A DNA stretch of 64,000 nt, taken from positions 62,001 to 126,000 of the forward strand of contig CAVXLC010000002.1 in the NCBI GenBank assembly GCA_963762545.1, read 5' to 3'. Position numbers and translations under genes: made by a program. Below are positions 33,815 through 42,415 of this stretch, in pieces. Origin of the DNA: JABFSM01 sp963762545 (lineage in GTDB: Bacteria > Gemmatimonadota > Gemmatimonadetes > Gemmatimonadales > GWC2-71-9). The stretch's first letter is position 1, and every line of letters starts with the position of its first letter. The notes under the pieces are model-generated. The model was given only the letters and a program-made list of their open reading frames with translations. It was not told the DNA's origin and did not search any database.

Positions 33815-36412
33815 GCTCCCTTGCCCCCGGGCCGGTGTGGTACCTCTGGCCTTCGCTCCCTTGAGGCGCAAAAGCCGCCGGAATTGGGTCGTCCGGGTTA
33901 TTGCGGGAGCTTGGCGCGGTAGGAACCGGCCTTGCCGGCCTGGTGCGATTCCTCGTAGAAGGTGACCACCCGCTTGAGGGCGTCCACGGTGCGGGGATGC
34001 TTCTCGCCCAGGCTCTTCGCCAGGGCCTGGTAGGACCCCACCAGCAGCGGCTCCGCCTCGGTCGTTCTTCCCCACCTTGCCGAGATGCTCGCCGTACATG
34101 CTTTCGGAGACCGAGATGAGCCAGTGTCCCGGCGGAAGCGACTTGCGCCGGATCTCCAGGCTCTCCAGCAGGTCCTTCCCGGCCTCCGCGTGCTGCCCCG
34201 CCTTGTCGAGACAGCGACCCTCGGTCTGCAGACTGGTCGCGACGGCGGGATGCGAGTCCTGCAGCTCCTTGCCCCGGTGGGTCAGGATCTCGCGGGTGGC
34301 CTGGACCGCTTCGTCGCATCGGTTCTGAAGGCTGAGCAGGGTGGCATAGTTGAACAGGGTGAACAGATAGTCCGGGTGCCCCGGCCCCAGGATCTTCTTC
34401 CGGATCGCGAGGGTCTCTTCGTAGGCGCTGTCCGCGGCCAGGAACTTGTCCTGAAAATCCAGTACCCCGGCCAGCGCGTTCCAGGCCCCGCCGGTGATCG
34501 GATGGTCCCGCCCGTACGCCGCGAGCGAAATGGCCAGCGCCTCGCGATGGAGCGACTCCGCCTCGGCAAACTGCCGCTTGCTGCCCAGCGCGACGCCCAG
34601 GTTCGTCATGGCGTTGATCAGCTCCGGATTCCGCTCCCCGAACATGCGGCGCTTGAGGGCGAGCGCTTCCCGCAGGAAGGTTTCCGCCGAGTCGAGCCGG
34701 TTGAGCCGCCGCTCGGCGGTGCCCAGGTCTTGCAGCACGCTCGAGTAGAGGCTGTCCTGGGCTCGGACGCCCAGCAGCATGTCGCGAGCGCTCCGCCAGA
34801 TGCTGTCGGCCGCGGCCCACTCGCCCCCGTCGGCGGCCACATTCCCCAGCGTATTGAGCACGGTCGCCACTTCCGGGCTGCCGGCTCCATGGAGCCGCTG
34901 GGCCAGTGTCACCGCCTTGCCCAGCTCCACCTTCGCCTCCGCGTACTTGCCCAGCCCGAAGTAGCTGTTGCCCAGGGTGGACCGCACCGCGAGCTCGATC
35001 TCGGGCTGGTCCCGGAGCTGGCTGTCCACCCGCGCCGAGGCCCGTTGCAGCACGTCCACCACCAGCACGTCCCTGCCCGCCGCCGCCGGGTCCGGCGCGG
35101 CCAGCATGTCGGTGACGAAGCGGTTGATCTCCTGGGCCTTGGCGCGCTCGCGGTCGGCCCGGCGCGCCTCTCGGGCGCTCATGATCAGACCCGCGACCAG
35201 GGAGAGCGCCACCAGCAACGAGGCGCCGACCACCGCGGTGTTCCGCCGCACGAACTTGCGGAGCCGGTAGCCGGCGGAGTCGCCCTGGGCGCTGACCGGC
35301 AGACCCTTGCCGTAGCGGTCCAGGTCCTGGGCCAGCGCTTCGGCCGAGGCGTAGCGCCGCTCCGGCTCCTTGCGCAGCGCCTTCAGCACGATGGTGTCCA
35401 CCTCGCCCGCCAGGCGGCGCCGGTAGCGGGCCACGCTGCGCTCGCCGGCCGCCTGGGCCACCGCCTCCGTCGCCACGTCGCTCGGCCGGGGCGCCGGCTC
35501 CTCGCAGACGATCCGCTCGATCGTGCCCATCGCCAGGTCGGGGAAGCGGAAGGGCCGCTGCCCCGCCACCAGCTCGAACAGCACCACCCCGAGCGAGTAC
35601 CCGTCGGCCGAGGTCGTGAGGGGCAGGCCGCGCACCATCTCGGGGCTGGCATACTCCGGCGTGAGCGCCCCCACCCCTCCGCGGGTCGGCGGCGCCTCGC
35701 TCGCGTCGTCGGCGCGCAGCAGCTTGGCGATCCCGAAGTCGAGCAGCTTCACCGTGCCGTCCTCGGTCACCAGGATGTTGCCCGGCTTGAGATCCCGGTG
35801 GACCACCAGGTTCCGGTGGGCATACTGCACCGCGCCGCACACCTGCCGGAACAGCGCCAGCCGGGCCGGCAGGTCGAGCCGGTGCTCGGCCGAATAGCGG
35901 GTGATCGGCAGTCCGTCCACATACTCCAGCACGAAGTAGGGCCGGCCGTCGTCCATGACGCCGCCGTCCAGCAGCCCCGCGATGTTGCGGTGGTCGAGGC
36001 CCGCCAGAATCTGCCGCTCCGCCTTGAAGCGGCGGATCGCCTGGTCGGTGTCCATGCCGCGCTTGATGACCTTGAGCGCCACCCGCTTGCGGTACTGGTC
36101 GTCGGCCCGCACCGCCTCGTAGACCGCGCCCATGCCGCCGAAGCCGATCAGGCGGGTGACCTGATAGGCGCCGATGCGGCCCCCGGCGGGCGGGGCCTCG
36201 TCCGGCGCCAGCAGGTCGGCGGGCAGGGGCGCGCGCTCCCGCTCGAACACCGCATCGGCCGCGTCGGCGGCCGCGATGAGGCGGGAGATCTCGGCCCGCA
36301 GGGCGGCATCGCCGCCACAGGCCCCGTCGAGAAACTCCGCGCGGGTGCCCGGCTCGCGGGTCATCGCCTCGGCAAAGAGGGCCGTCAGCCGCGCAAAGCG
36401 ATCGGTACTCAC
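33458..36412 (-). CDS. Ser/Thr kinase-TPR protein, module 2, frameshifted into the FHA gene
   Basis: As read, 984 residues from a GTG at 36412 that overlaps the sigma stop (GTGA). Kinase motifs: GFGGMG (89-94), VALK K113, HRD 204-206 in HRDLKPGN, DFG 224-226. A transmembrane helix follows (around 395-415), then several TPR units. Near 34061-34070 the TPR sequence jumps frame: the natural continuation EAEPLLVGSYQALAKSLGEK lies in the next frame and stops with TAA at 33898-33900. One surplus base there would explain it, either a real mutation or a sequence error. The read-through frame joins the FHA domain. With the ECF sigma gene upstream this is the second sigma-kinase module. Confidence 0.85.
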   Translation of the reverse strand: MSTDRFARLTALFAEAMTREPGTRAEFLDGACGGDAALRAEISRLIAAADAADAVFERERAPLPADLLAPDEAPPAGGRIGAYQVTRLIGFGGMGAVYEAVRADDQYRKRVALKVIKRGMDTDQAIRRFKAERQILAGLDHRNIAGLLDGGVMDDGRPYFVLEYVDGLPITRYSAEHRLDLPARLALFRQVCGAVQYAHRNLVVHRDLKPGNILVTEDGTVKLLDFGIAKLLRADDASEAPPTRGGVGALTPEYASPEMVRGLPLTTSADGYSLGVVLFELVAGQRPFRFPDLAMGTIERIVCEEPAPRPSDVATEAVAQAAGERSVARYRRRLAGEVDTIVLKALRKEPERRYASAEALAQDLDRYGKGLPVSAQGDSAGYRLRKFVRRNTAVVGASLLVALSLVAGLIMSAREARRADRERAKAQEINRFVTDMLAAPDPAAAGRDVLVVDVLQRASARVDSQLRDQPEIELAVRSTLGNSYFGLGKYAEAKVELGKAVTLAQRLHGAGSPEVATVLNTLGNVAADGGEWAAADSIWRSARDMLLGVRAQDSLYSSVLQDLGTAERRLNRLDSAETFLREALALKRRMFGERNPELINAMTNLGVALGSKRQFAEAESLHREALAISLAAYGRDHPITGGAWNALAGVLDFQDKFLAADSAYEETLAIRKKILGPGHPDYLFTLFNYATLLSLQNRCDEAVQATREILTHRGKELQDSHPAVATSLQTEGRCLDKAGQHAEAGKDLLESLEIRRKSLPPGHWLISVSESMYGEHLGKVGKNDRGGAAAGGVLPGPGEEPGREASPHRGRPQAGGHLLRGIAPGRQGRFLPRQAPAITRTTQFRRLLRLKGAKARGTTPARGQGSVHQIVVRHLTGAAAGRVETFGVEVGAVLTIGRDPSSDIRLDAYEDGVVSRNHARIIAHSSTAVWLELVDRESTNGTFLNARWLRGRIALLPGDRIRLGVGGPELEFDVGSPPAAPAVE

Positions 36413-36978
36413 GAGAGCTGGGCCAGGAGCCACGCCTTGGCGAACTGCCAATCCCGCTTCACCGTGCTCGGCGCGATCGCCAGCACCTCGGCGACCTCCT
36501 CGATGGTGAGACCGCCGAAGTAGCGCAGCTCGACGATGCGCGCCTGCCGCGCGTCCAGCTCGGCCAGCCGGTTGAGCGCCTCGTTGAGATCCTCGAAGTC
36601 CATGTCGCGATTGCCCCCGACCAGGTTCACGTCGAGGGGAACCCGCTGCCCGCCGCTCCGCTTCTGGGTGCGCCGCCGCCGGGAATGATCCACCAGGATC
36701 CGGCGCATGGCCTGGGCCGCCACGCCGAAGAACTGGGCCCGGTTCTGCCAGGTGAAGCTGTTGGACGCGGTGAGCCGCATGAACGCCTCATTCACCAGCA
36801 GCGTGGGTTGCAGGGTGTGGTCGGGCCGCTCGCCCCGCATTTGCCGCTCGGCGATCTCGTGCAGCTCCTCGTAGATGAGCCCGATGAGCTGCTCGAGCGC
36901 ACCGGGGTCTCCGGCCTCGAGGCTCCCCAGCAGCCGGGTCACCTGGTGGGTGCGAGGACTGGTCGGAGCTGAATCCAC
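36409..36978 (-). CDS. ECF RNA polymerase sigma factor (TIGR02999-like), module 2
   Basis: A 189-residue sigma factor of the same subgroup as the one at 4665: VTRLLGSLEAGDPGALEQL, YEELHEIAERQMR, LLVNEAFMRL, FFGVAAQAMRRILVDHSR, and region 4 EEVAEVLAIAPSTVKRDWQ. The GTG at 36978 is preferred over a TTG at 37044, which would add a hydrophobic stretch not seen in the family. The stop overlaps the kinase GTG by four bases, so the two are translationally coupled, tighter than in module 1 (59-bp gap). Confidence 0.9.
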   Translation of the reverse strand: MDSAPTSPRTHQVTRLLGSLEAGDPGALEQLIGLIYEELHEIAERQMRGERPDHTLQPTLLVNEAFMRLTASNSFTWQNRAQFFGVAAQAMRRILVDHSRRRRTQKRSGGQRVPLDVNLVGGNRDMDFEDLNEALNRLAELDARQARIVELRYFGGLTIEEVAEVLAIAPSTVKRDWQFAKAWLLAQLS

Positions 36979-37156
36979 GAATGATCCGATAGGGAGGAGA
37001 ATCCAAGCCGTGAGATTGTAGAGCCGAACTCGGAACCTTGTCAAACGATGCGGCCCCGCCCCATCGCCCGATCGTTACGAAATGCATACCCGTGCCCGCG
37101 TCCCGGGCTACATTTGGAGGGGACCCTCTCGCCTCTACGAATTGATGGAGCACGGT

Positions 37157-39610
37157 ATGGCTCGAACCTCGTGCGTCGCCCTCGCGATCGCCGGGCTGGC
37201 TGCCGGCTGCCACCCGTCGCCCTCCGGTTCTCCCCGGGACGGCGACGAGGTCGGCTCCCAGCCCCGCCGGCTTCCCACCGGCGCGCTGCTCGACCCCGCG
37301 GGGCGGACCACCCGGGTCGGCCAGTTCCCGCTCGCCATGGTGCCGACGCCGGAGGGCAATCGGGTCGTACTGCTCCTGGACGGATACACCGACAACGGGA
37401 TCCAGGTGGTGGAGCCGGGCAGCGGCCAGGTGGTGCAGACCCTGCTGCAGCCGGCGAGCTTCATCGGTCTCTCGTTCGACCATGCCGGGCACCGGCTCTT
37501 CGCATCGGGCGGAGACCAGGACGTGATCTACCGGTATGACTGGCGTGACGGGCGAGCGGTGCCGCTCGACAGCCTGGTGCTGGCCCGGAAGCCGCCCCGG
37601 CGCTCCGGCACCCGCTATCCCGCCGGACTGGCGCTCTCGGACGACGACCGCCTGCTCTACGTCGCCGAGAATCTGGTGGACTCCATCGCGGTGATCGACG
37701 TGGCCGGCGGCAACATCGTCCAGCGGCTGCCCGCCGGCCGCTACCCGTACGCCGTGGCGGTCGGGCCGGACGGCACGGTCTACGTCTCCGCCTGGGGCGG
37801 CTCCGAGGTCCGCACCTTCAAACCGTCGATCGGCTGGCTGGAGCCGGGCCCATCCATTCCGGTGGGCCGGCACCCCTCCGCGCTGCTGCTCAACGGCGCC
37901 GGCACCCGGCTCTACGTCGCCTCCGCCAGCACCGACCGGGTGAGCGTGGTGGACCCCGCCACCGGACGGACCATCGCGACGCTGGTGGACACGGTGCCGG
38001 GCGGTACCGGGGAGGGAAGCACCCCCAACGCGCTGGCGCTGTCCCGCGACGAAACCCGGCTGTTCGTGGCGGAAGCGGACAACAACGCCGTGGCGGTATT
38101 CGATCTGACCCCTGACGGCGGCCGCCTCGCGGGACGGATTCCCGTCGGATGGTACCCGACCGCCGTGCTCGCGTTCCACGACACCCTCCTCGCGGTGAAC
38201 GGCAAGGGGAGTGGCTCGGCGCCCAACGCGCTGAACGGTCCCGGCCCCGACCGGGGCCGGGGCCAGGGTGGCTACACCCTGGCGCAGCTCACCGGCTCGC
38301 TCACCGTGCTGCCCCTGGCGAGCCTCGATCCGGCGGCGCTCGGCGACCTGTCCGCAGGCGTGGCGCGCGCCAACGGCTGGGACCAGTCCCGCGGCACCGG
38401 CGCCTACCCGCCCTTCGAGCACGTCGTGTACGTCATCAAGGAGAATCGAACCTACGACCAGGTCTTCGGCGACCTGCGCCAGGCGGACGGCGACACCTCG
38501 CTCACCTTCTTCCCGCGATCGGTCTCCCCCAATCATCACGCGCTGGCCGAGCGGTTCGGGATCTTCGACCGCTTTCTGACCAACGCGGAGGTGAGCGCCG
38601 ACGGACACAACTGGTCCACCGCGGCCTACACCACCGACTATACCGAGAAGACCACCCAGCTCCAGTACTCGAGCCGGGGGCGGACCTACGACTACGAGGG
38701 CGAGAATCGCGGGGTGCGGCCCGAGCCGGGCGAGGACGCCGCCGAGCCGGCCAACGGGTATCTCTGGGATCTGGCCCGGCGGCGGGGCATCAGCTTTCGG
38801 AACTACGGCGAGTTCGTGATGTCACCGGAAGTGCGGTCGGGGAGCGGGTGGCCCGCCTCCTACGTCGGCCTCAAGCCCTTTCTCGAGCAGCACACCGATT
38901 CGGCGTTCCCCGGATTCGATCTCAAGATTTCCGACCAGCGGCGCGCCGATATCTGGATCCAGGCGCTGGCCCGCTTCGAGCGCGACGGGGCCATGCCGGC
39001 GCTGGAGATCGTCCGGCTCCCCAACGATCACACCAACGGCGCCCGCGCCGGGGAGCTCACGCCCCGGGCCTACATGGCGGACAACGACCTGGCCCTGGGC
39101 CGGATGATCGAGGCGCTGTCCCGGAGCCGCTTCTGGCGGAGCACCGTGGTCTTCGTGGTGGAGGACGACGCCCAGAACGGGCCCGACCACGTGGATTCCC
39201 ACCGGGCCCCGTTCCTGGTCATCTCGGCGTGGAACCGCCCCCGGGTGTGGCATCGGTTTACCAACACGACCGACGTCATCGCCACCATCGAGGAGATCCT
39301 GAGCCTCGATCATCTCTCCCAGTTCGATGCCTTCGGCCGCCCGCTGCGGGGAATCTTTGCGCGGCAGCCCGACCTGGCGCCCTATGTCGCGCTGCAGCCC
39401 GACGCCTCCCGGACCGAGCGGAACCCGGCCTCCGGTCCCGGCGTTCGCGAGTCGGAGCGACTCGATTTCCGCCTCGAGGATCTGTCGAACGACGACGAGT
39501 TCAATCGGGTCCTGTGGCTGGCCATCAAGGGGCCCGGACGGCCCTATCCCGGGCTCCACGCCATCACGGCCCCGGCGGAGCTGCCGGACCGGCCCCCGCA
39601 AAATCGATGA
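37157..39610 (+). CDS. Beta-propeller phosphoesterase lipoprotein (AlkP superfamily)
   Basis: An 817-residue exported protein. ATG 37157 has GGAG seven bases upstream and begins MARTSCVALAIAGLAAGC, a lipobox; an ATG at 37145 is less suited. Residues about 40-380 form a YVTN-type beta-propeller (repeated RLYVASAS, NALALSRDETRLFVAEA and VAVFDL strands). The C-terminal part is a phosphoesterase (PF04185-like): VVYVIKENRTYDQVFGDL carries the conserved Glu-Asn, NHHALAERFGIFDRF follows, and FVVEDDAQNGPDHVDSH with HRAPFLVIS gives metal ligands. The substrate is probably an extracellular phosphodiester. The 3' end overlaps the RNB gene by 47 bp tail to tail. Confidence 0.86.
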   Translation: MARTSCVALAIAGLAAGCHPSPSGSPRDGDEVGSQPRRLPTGALLDPAGRTTRVGQFPLAMVPTPEGNRVVLLLDGYTDNGIQVVEPGSGQVVQTLLQPASFIGLSFDHAGHRLFASGGDQDVIYRYDWRDGRAVPLDSLVLARKPPRRSGTRYPAGLALSDDDRLLYVAENLVDSIAVIDVAGGNIVQRLPAGRYPYAVAVGPDGTVYVSAWGGSEVRTFKPSIGWLEPGPSIPVGRHPSALLLNGAGTRLYVASASTDRVSVVDPATGRTIATLVDTVPGGTGEGSTPNALALSRDETRLFVAEADNNAVAVFDLTPDGGRLAGRIPVGWYPTAVLAFHDTLLAVNGKGSGSAPNALNGPGPDRGRGQGGYTLAQLTGSLTVLPLASLDPAALGDLSAGVARANGWDQSRGTGAYPPFEHVVYVIKENRTYDQVFGDLRQADGDTSLTFFPRSVSPNHHALAERFGIFDRFLTNAEVSADGHNWSTAAYTTDYTEKTTQLQYSSRGRTYDYEGENRGVRPEPGEDAAEPANGYLWDLARRRGISFRNYGEFVMSPEVRSGSGWPASYVGLKPFLEQHTDSAFPGFDLKISDQRRADIWIQALARFERDGAMPALEIVRLPNDHTNGARAGELTPRAYMADNDLALGRMIEALSRSRFWRSTVVFVVEDDAQNGPDHVDSHRAPFLVISAWNRPRVWHRFTNTTDVIATIEEILSLDHLSQFDAFGRPLRGIFARQPDLAPYVALQPDASRTERNPASGPGVRESERLDFRLEDLSNDDEFNRVLWLAIKGPGRPYPGLHAITAPAELPDRPPQNR

Positions 39611-41039
39611 AGCCCCGGGCCGGATTGGTGTCCAGCAGCTTGACCATCACCCGGTCGCCCACGTCCATTCCGTGCTGCCCCTGCACCACCATGCCCTCGG
39701 CGTGGGGGTGGAGTGTGCGGACGAACGTGCCCTTGGGTGAGGCGCCGGTCACGATCGCCTCGAACGTCTGGCCGATGCGGTTGGCCAGCAGCTCGGCCGC
39801 CGCCTGCTTCCGCGCGGTCCGCTCCACCTTGCGGGCCGCGTCTTCCATCGCGGTACACCGGCCGGCGATCGCCCCGAGCTCCTGATCGGTGTAGGCGGGC
39901 GTCCCGGACAGCACCGCCTTGAGCAGGCGCTGGGACACCAGATCGGCATAGCGCCGGTTCGGGGCGGTGGAGTGGCTGTAGTCCTGGACCGCGAGCCCGA
40001 AATGGCCCACCCCGACCTGGCCCGGCTTCTCCAGCATGTACTCTCCCGGCCCCATCAGCTTGACGATGGTGAGGGAGAGGTCGGGAAAGTGATCGGGATC
40101 CGCCGCCCGCCGCTTGATCAGGAATTGTCCCAGCGCCTCGGAGCTGGGCTCCGCCGGCAGCTTCTCCCCCAGGTTCCCCGCGACGGCAACGATCCGGTCC
40201 CAGCGCTCCGGCACCTTCACCACCCGCCGGATGGTGGATGAGCCCTTGCCGCTGAGAAACGTGGCCATGGTCACGTTGGCCGCGATCATGAAGTCCTCGA
40301 TCAGCTCGGTGGCCCGGTTCTTCTTGTGGAGCGCGAGGTCGGTCACCCGGCCGTCGACCGCCACGGCCGTGGCCTCGATCGTTTCGAGGTCGAGCGCGCC
40401 CGCCGTCTGGCGGGCGGCCCGGAGCGCCTGGGCCGCCTCGTCCTGCATCCGGAGCTGGACTCGCAGCTCCGCGTTCGCCGCCACCTTGGCCGGCTCGTCG
40501 CTCCGGCCTTCGAGCCATCCGCCGACCGCGGGGTAGTCGAGCTGCGCCTTGTTGTTGAGCAGCGCGCGATAGACGTCCCGGGAGCGGACTCCGCCGTCCG
40601 GGCCCACCACGTACTCCAGCACCACTCCCCGGCGATCCTGGTGCTCGTTGAGCGAGGTGAGCCCGGTCGAAAGCTTCTCAGGCAGCATCGGGAACATCAC
40701 CACCCCGCAGTACACCGACGTGGTGTTGTGGGCGGCGTGGCGGTCGGTGGCGGACCCCGCGCCGACCAGCGCGTCCACGTCGGCGATCCCCACCATGACC
40801 TTGAGCGCGCCGTCGGGAAGCCGCTCGACGTACTCCACCTGATCGAGGTCCCGGGACTCCGGGTTGTCGATGGACGACCAGAGCAGGGTGCGGAGATCGC
40901 GGATGCCGGCTCCGGTGCCGGCGGCCGGCGCGTGAATGGCATTGACCTCGCGCACGACCTCGGCGGGAAAGTCCGGCTCGAAGCCTTCGCGGATCATTTC
41001 CTGGTGGGCGGCACGACGCAGGTCGATGAGGACGGGCAT
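39564..41039 (-). CDS. RNB-domain exoribonuclease (RNase II/R-like, short form)
   Basis: A 491-residue protein. The RNB catalytic core shows SSIDNPESRDLDQVEY (the aspartate cluster that holds magnesium), LIEDFMIAANV, a FGLAVQDYSHSTAPNRRYADL signature and a final barrel TFVRTLHPHAEGMVVQGQ. N-terminal cold-shock domains of RNase R are missing and only a small S1-like tail remains, matching the short RNB proteins of Deinococcus and relatives. It degrades RNA 3' to 5' in the cytoplasm. It diverges from a small basic protein gene. Confidence 0.88.
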   Translation of the reverse strand: MPVLIDLRRAAHQEMIREGFEPDFPAEVVREVNAIHAPAAGTGAGIRDLRTLLWSSIDNPESRDLDQVEYVERLPDGALKVMVGIADVDALVGAGSATDRHAAHNTTSVYCGVVMFPMLPEKLSTGLTSLNEHQDRRGVVLEYVVGPDGGVRSRDVYRALLNNKAQLDYPAVGGWLEGRSDEPAKVAANAELRVQLRMQDEAAQALRAARQTAGALDLETIEATAVAVDGRVTDLALHKKNRATELIEDFMIAANVTMATFLSGKGSSTIRRVVKVPERWDRIVAVAGNLGEKLPAEPSSEALGQFLIKRRAADPDHFPDLSLTIVKLMGPGEYMLEKPGQVGVGHFGLAVQDYSHSTAPNRRYADLVSQRLLKAVLSGTPAYTDQELGAIAGRCTAMEDAARKVERTARKQAAAELLANRIGQTFEAIVTGASPKGTFVRTLHPHAEGMVVQGQHGMDVGDRVMVKLLDTNPARGFIDFAGAGPAAPPGP

Positions 41040-41052
41040 TCCATTGCTCCGA

Positions 41053-41081
41053 TTGCATATCGGCCGGTTCCGCGGTACGAT
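41053..41081 (+). promoter_or_regulatory. Candidate sigma-70-type promoter for basic protein member 2
   Basis: TTGCAT at 41053-41058 and TACGAT at 41076-41081 have a 17-base spacer, each matching four of six consensus positions. The expected start near 41088 is 24 bases before the ATG at 41112, which has AAGGGA upstream. Confidence 0.4.
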
Positions 41082-41111
41082 CCGGCCGTACGCCAACCAA
41101 GGGATACCGAA

Positions 41112-41420
41112 ATGGCAAAGTCCGCGGGCAGGACCACCGCACGGAAGGCCGTGAAGAAGACCAGGGCGGCGGTGAAGTCCACCGCCAGGAAAGCGATGAA
41201 GTCCGACGTGCGCGCGCGCGCCGACGCGGTCGGCAAGGCGCTGAAGCGGCTCGCCGCGGTGGCGGGACGCGTCGCCAAGCAGGCGGCCGCCGCCGCCCGG
41301 CAGGCCGCCAAGAAGGCCTCCCACTCGCGCGCCGCGAAAGTGGCCGCCGGGGCGGTGGCGGTCGCCGCGGCCGGCCTGGCGGTCCGGCGGGCAACCCGGA
41401 AGAAGAAGCGGCGCTGGTAG
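41112..41420 (+). CDS. Small basic histone-H1-tail-like protein with Ala/Val segment, member 2
   Basis: A 102-residue protein made mostly of Lys, Arg, Ala and Val. The first 70 residues are rich in AxKK/TARKA-type motifs (RTTARKAVKKTRAAVKSTA) as in histone H1 tails or bacterial HU C-terminal extensions. A hydrophobic stretch of about 17 residues follows (AGAVAVAAAGLAV), then a strongly basic tail (RRATRKKKRRW). It diverges from the RNB ribonuclease gene and converges with member 3, nine bases away. Confidence 0.72.
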   Translation: MAKSAGRTTARKAVKKTRAAVKSTARKAMKSDVRARADAVGKALKRLAAVAGRVAKQAAAAARQAAKKASHSRAAKVAAGAVAVAAAGLAVRRATRKKKRRW

Positions 41421-41429
41421 CGCCCGGGC

Positions 41430-41663
41430 TCAGGCCGGCTTTCTCCGCTTCCTGAGCTCGGACGCCACGACGCCGGCGGCCGCGAGGCCGCCGGCGACCA
41501 GCGCCTTCTTCGCCGCCCGTGTGGCCACCGCCTTGACGCTCTTCACCTTGCTCCGCACCGCCTTGCGCCCCACCGCCGCCATCACCTTGCTCTCCAGCTT
41601 GTCATAGGCTTTCCGGGCCGCGGACTTGCCGCGCCGCGCGAGTTTCCTGGTCATCTTGCTCAT
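41430..41663 (-). CDS. Small basic protein with Ala/Val segment, member 3
   Basis: A 77-residue protein: basic, Ala/Lys/Arg-rich N terminus (KLARRGKSAARKAYDKLESK), a middle KAVRSKVKSVKAVATRAAKK, a hydrophobic ALVAGGLAAAGVVA and a basic tail ELRKRRKPA. It has an excellent GGGAGG ribosome site. Architecture matches members 1 and 2; sequence identity is only composition-driven as far as can be seen. Convergent with member 2. Function unknown. Confidence 0.72.
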   Translation of the reverse strand: MSKMTRKLARRGKSAARKAYDKLESKVMAAVGRKAVRSKVKSVKAVATRAAKKALVAGGLAAAGVVASELRKRRKPA

Positions 41664-41740
41664 GACATTCCTCCCATCGAGTGGTCCAGATCCTCCCGAG
41701 CCCCTGGAAGATGGCTGGGCCGTTGCCGGACCCCAAATGC

Positions 41741-41774
41741 GACCAGCCCGGCTCATACCGGAGCCGGGCTGGTC
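41741..41774 (-). terminator. Strong stem-loop after the 42251 lipoprotein gene
   Basis: A perfect 14-bp stem (GACCAGCCCGGCTC at 41741-41754 with its complement at 41761-41774) and a 6-base loop, 21 bases downstream of the minus-strand lipoprotein stop. The minus strand then reads GCATTTGG, a weak U tract. Confidence 0.6.
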
Positions 41775-41795
41775 CTCCTCCCCCAACGCCGGGCC

Positions 41796-42251
41796 TTACG
41801 GCGCCTTGCTGCCTTCCATTCTGAGGTGCGCCACCGAATCCGCCTTGGTGGTGACGTAATGCGCGGTGGTGTTGCCCATGAGCTTCCCGTCCGTGAAGTG
41901 CATCGATCCCTGGATCGAGACCTTCATCCCCTTCCGGAGGACGCTCTCGTACGGGGCCGCGGTCAGCATGACGCTGTCCGCCATCGCCATGATCTGCACC
42001 GCCATGGGCTTCCGGCCCGGGAAGGTGATGGTCCACCCGGTGTCGGCCGCCGTCGCGTGCATCGTGTAGGTGAGCAGGACGCTGTCGCCGGTCTCCGGCA
42101 TGGTCTTGACCGTCCAGTTGCCCGCCAGGTCCGCGAGATTGATGGGAGCCGGCGCGGGCGGCGGGGCCGGTGGCTCGGGAGCGGGAGCGGGCTTTTCCTT
42201 CGCGCATCCGGCGAGAAGCGCCACACCCAGTACGTAGGTGAGGGATCGCAT
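41796..42251 (-). CDS. Small lipoprotein of unknown function
   Basis: A 151-residue protein with a lipobox (VALLAGC) and then a proline/alanine linker (about residues 20-36). The remaining 115 residues look like a beta-rich lipocalin or calycin-like barrel, with strands such as NWTVKTMP, LLTYTMHAT and GWTITFPG. No family is recognised. Monocistronic with a strong hairpin downstream. Confidence 0.7.
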   Translation of the reverse strand: MRSLTYVLGVALLAGCAKEKPAPAPEPPAPPPAPAPINLADLAGNWTVKTMPETGDSVLLTYTMHATAADTGWTITFPGRKPMAVQIMAMADSVMLTAAPYESVLRKGMKVSIQGSMHFTDGKLMGNTTAHYVTTKADSVAHLRMEGSKAP

Positions 42252-42415
42252 GGTGGACTCCGGGGGTTGTGGGATAGTGCGGGGAACATACGGCCCGGCG
42301 GCAATACTGGCAAACCGGCGCCCCGCCGGCCGCCCCGGAGGCTGTGGGGGGGGGGCCGCCCGGCGACGTGTATCATTCGAACCTGGCGTCACACTCTCAT
42401 GCGACGGCGGTGGCC

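Noticed and set aside
34085..36523. Long plus-strand open frame opposite kinase 2
   Set aside because: Composition typical of antisense frames in G+C-rich DNA; no domain or ribosome site.
41741..41774. Strong hairpin considered as a small RNA or riboswitch
   Set aside because: Its position just after a stop codon fits a terminator; no further conserved structure is seen.
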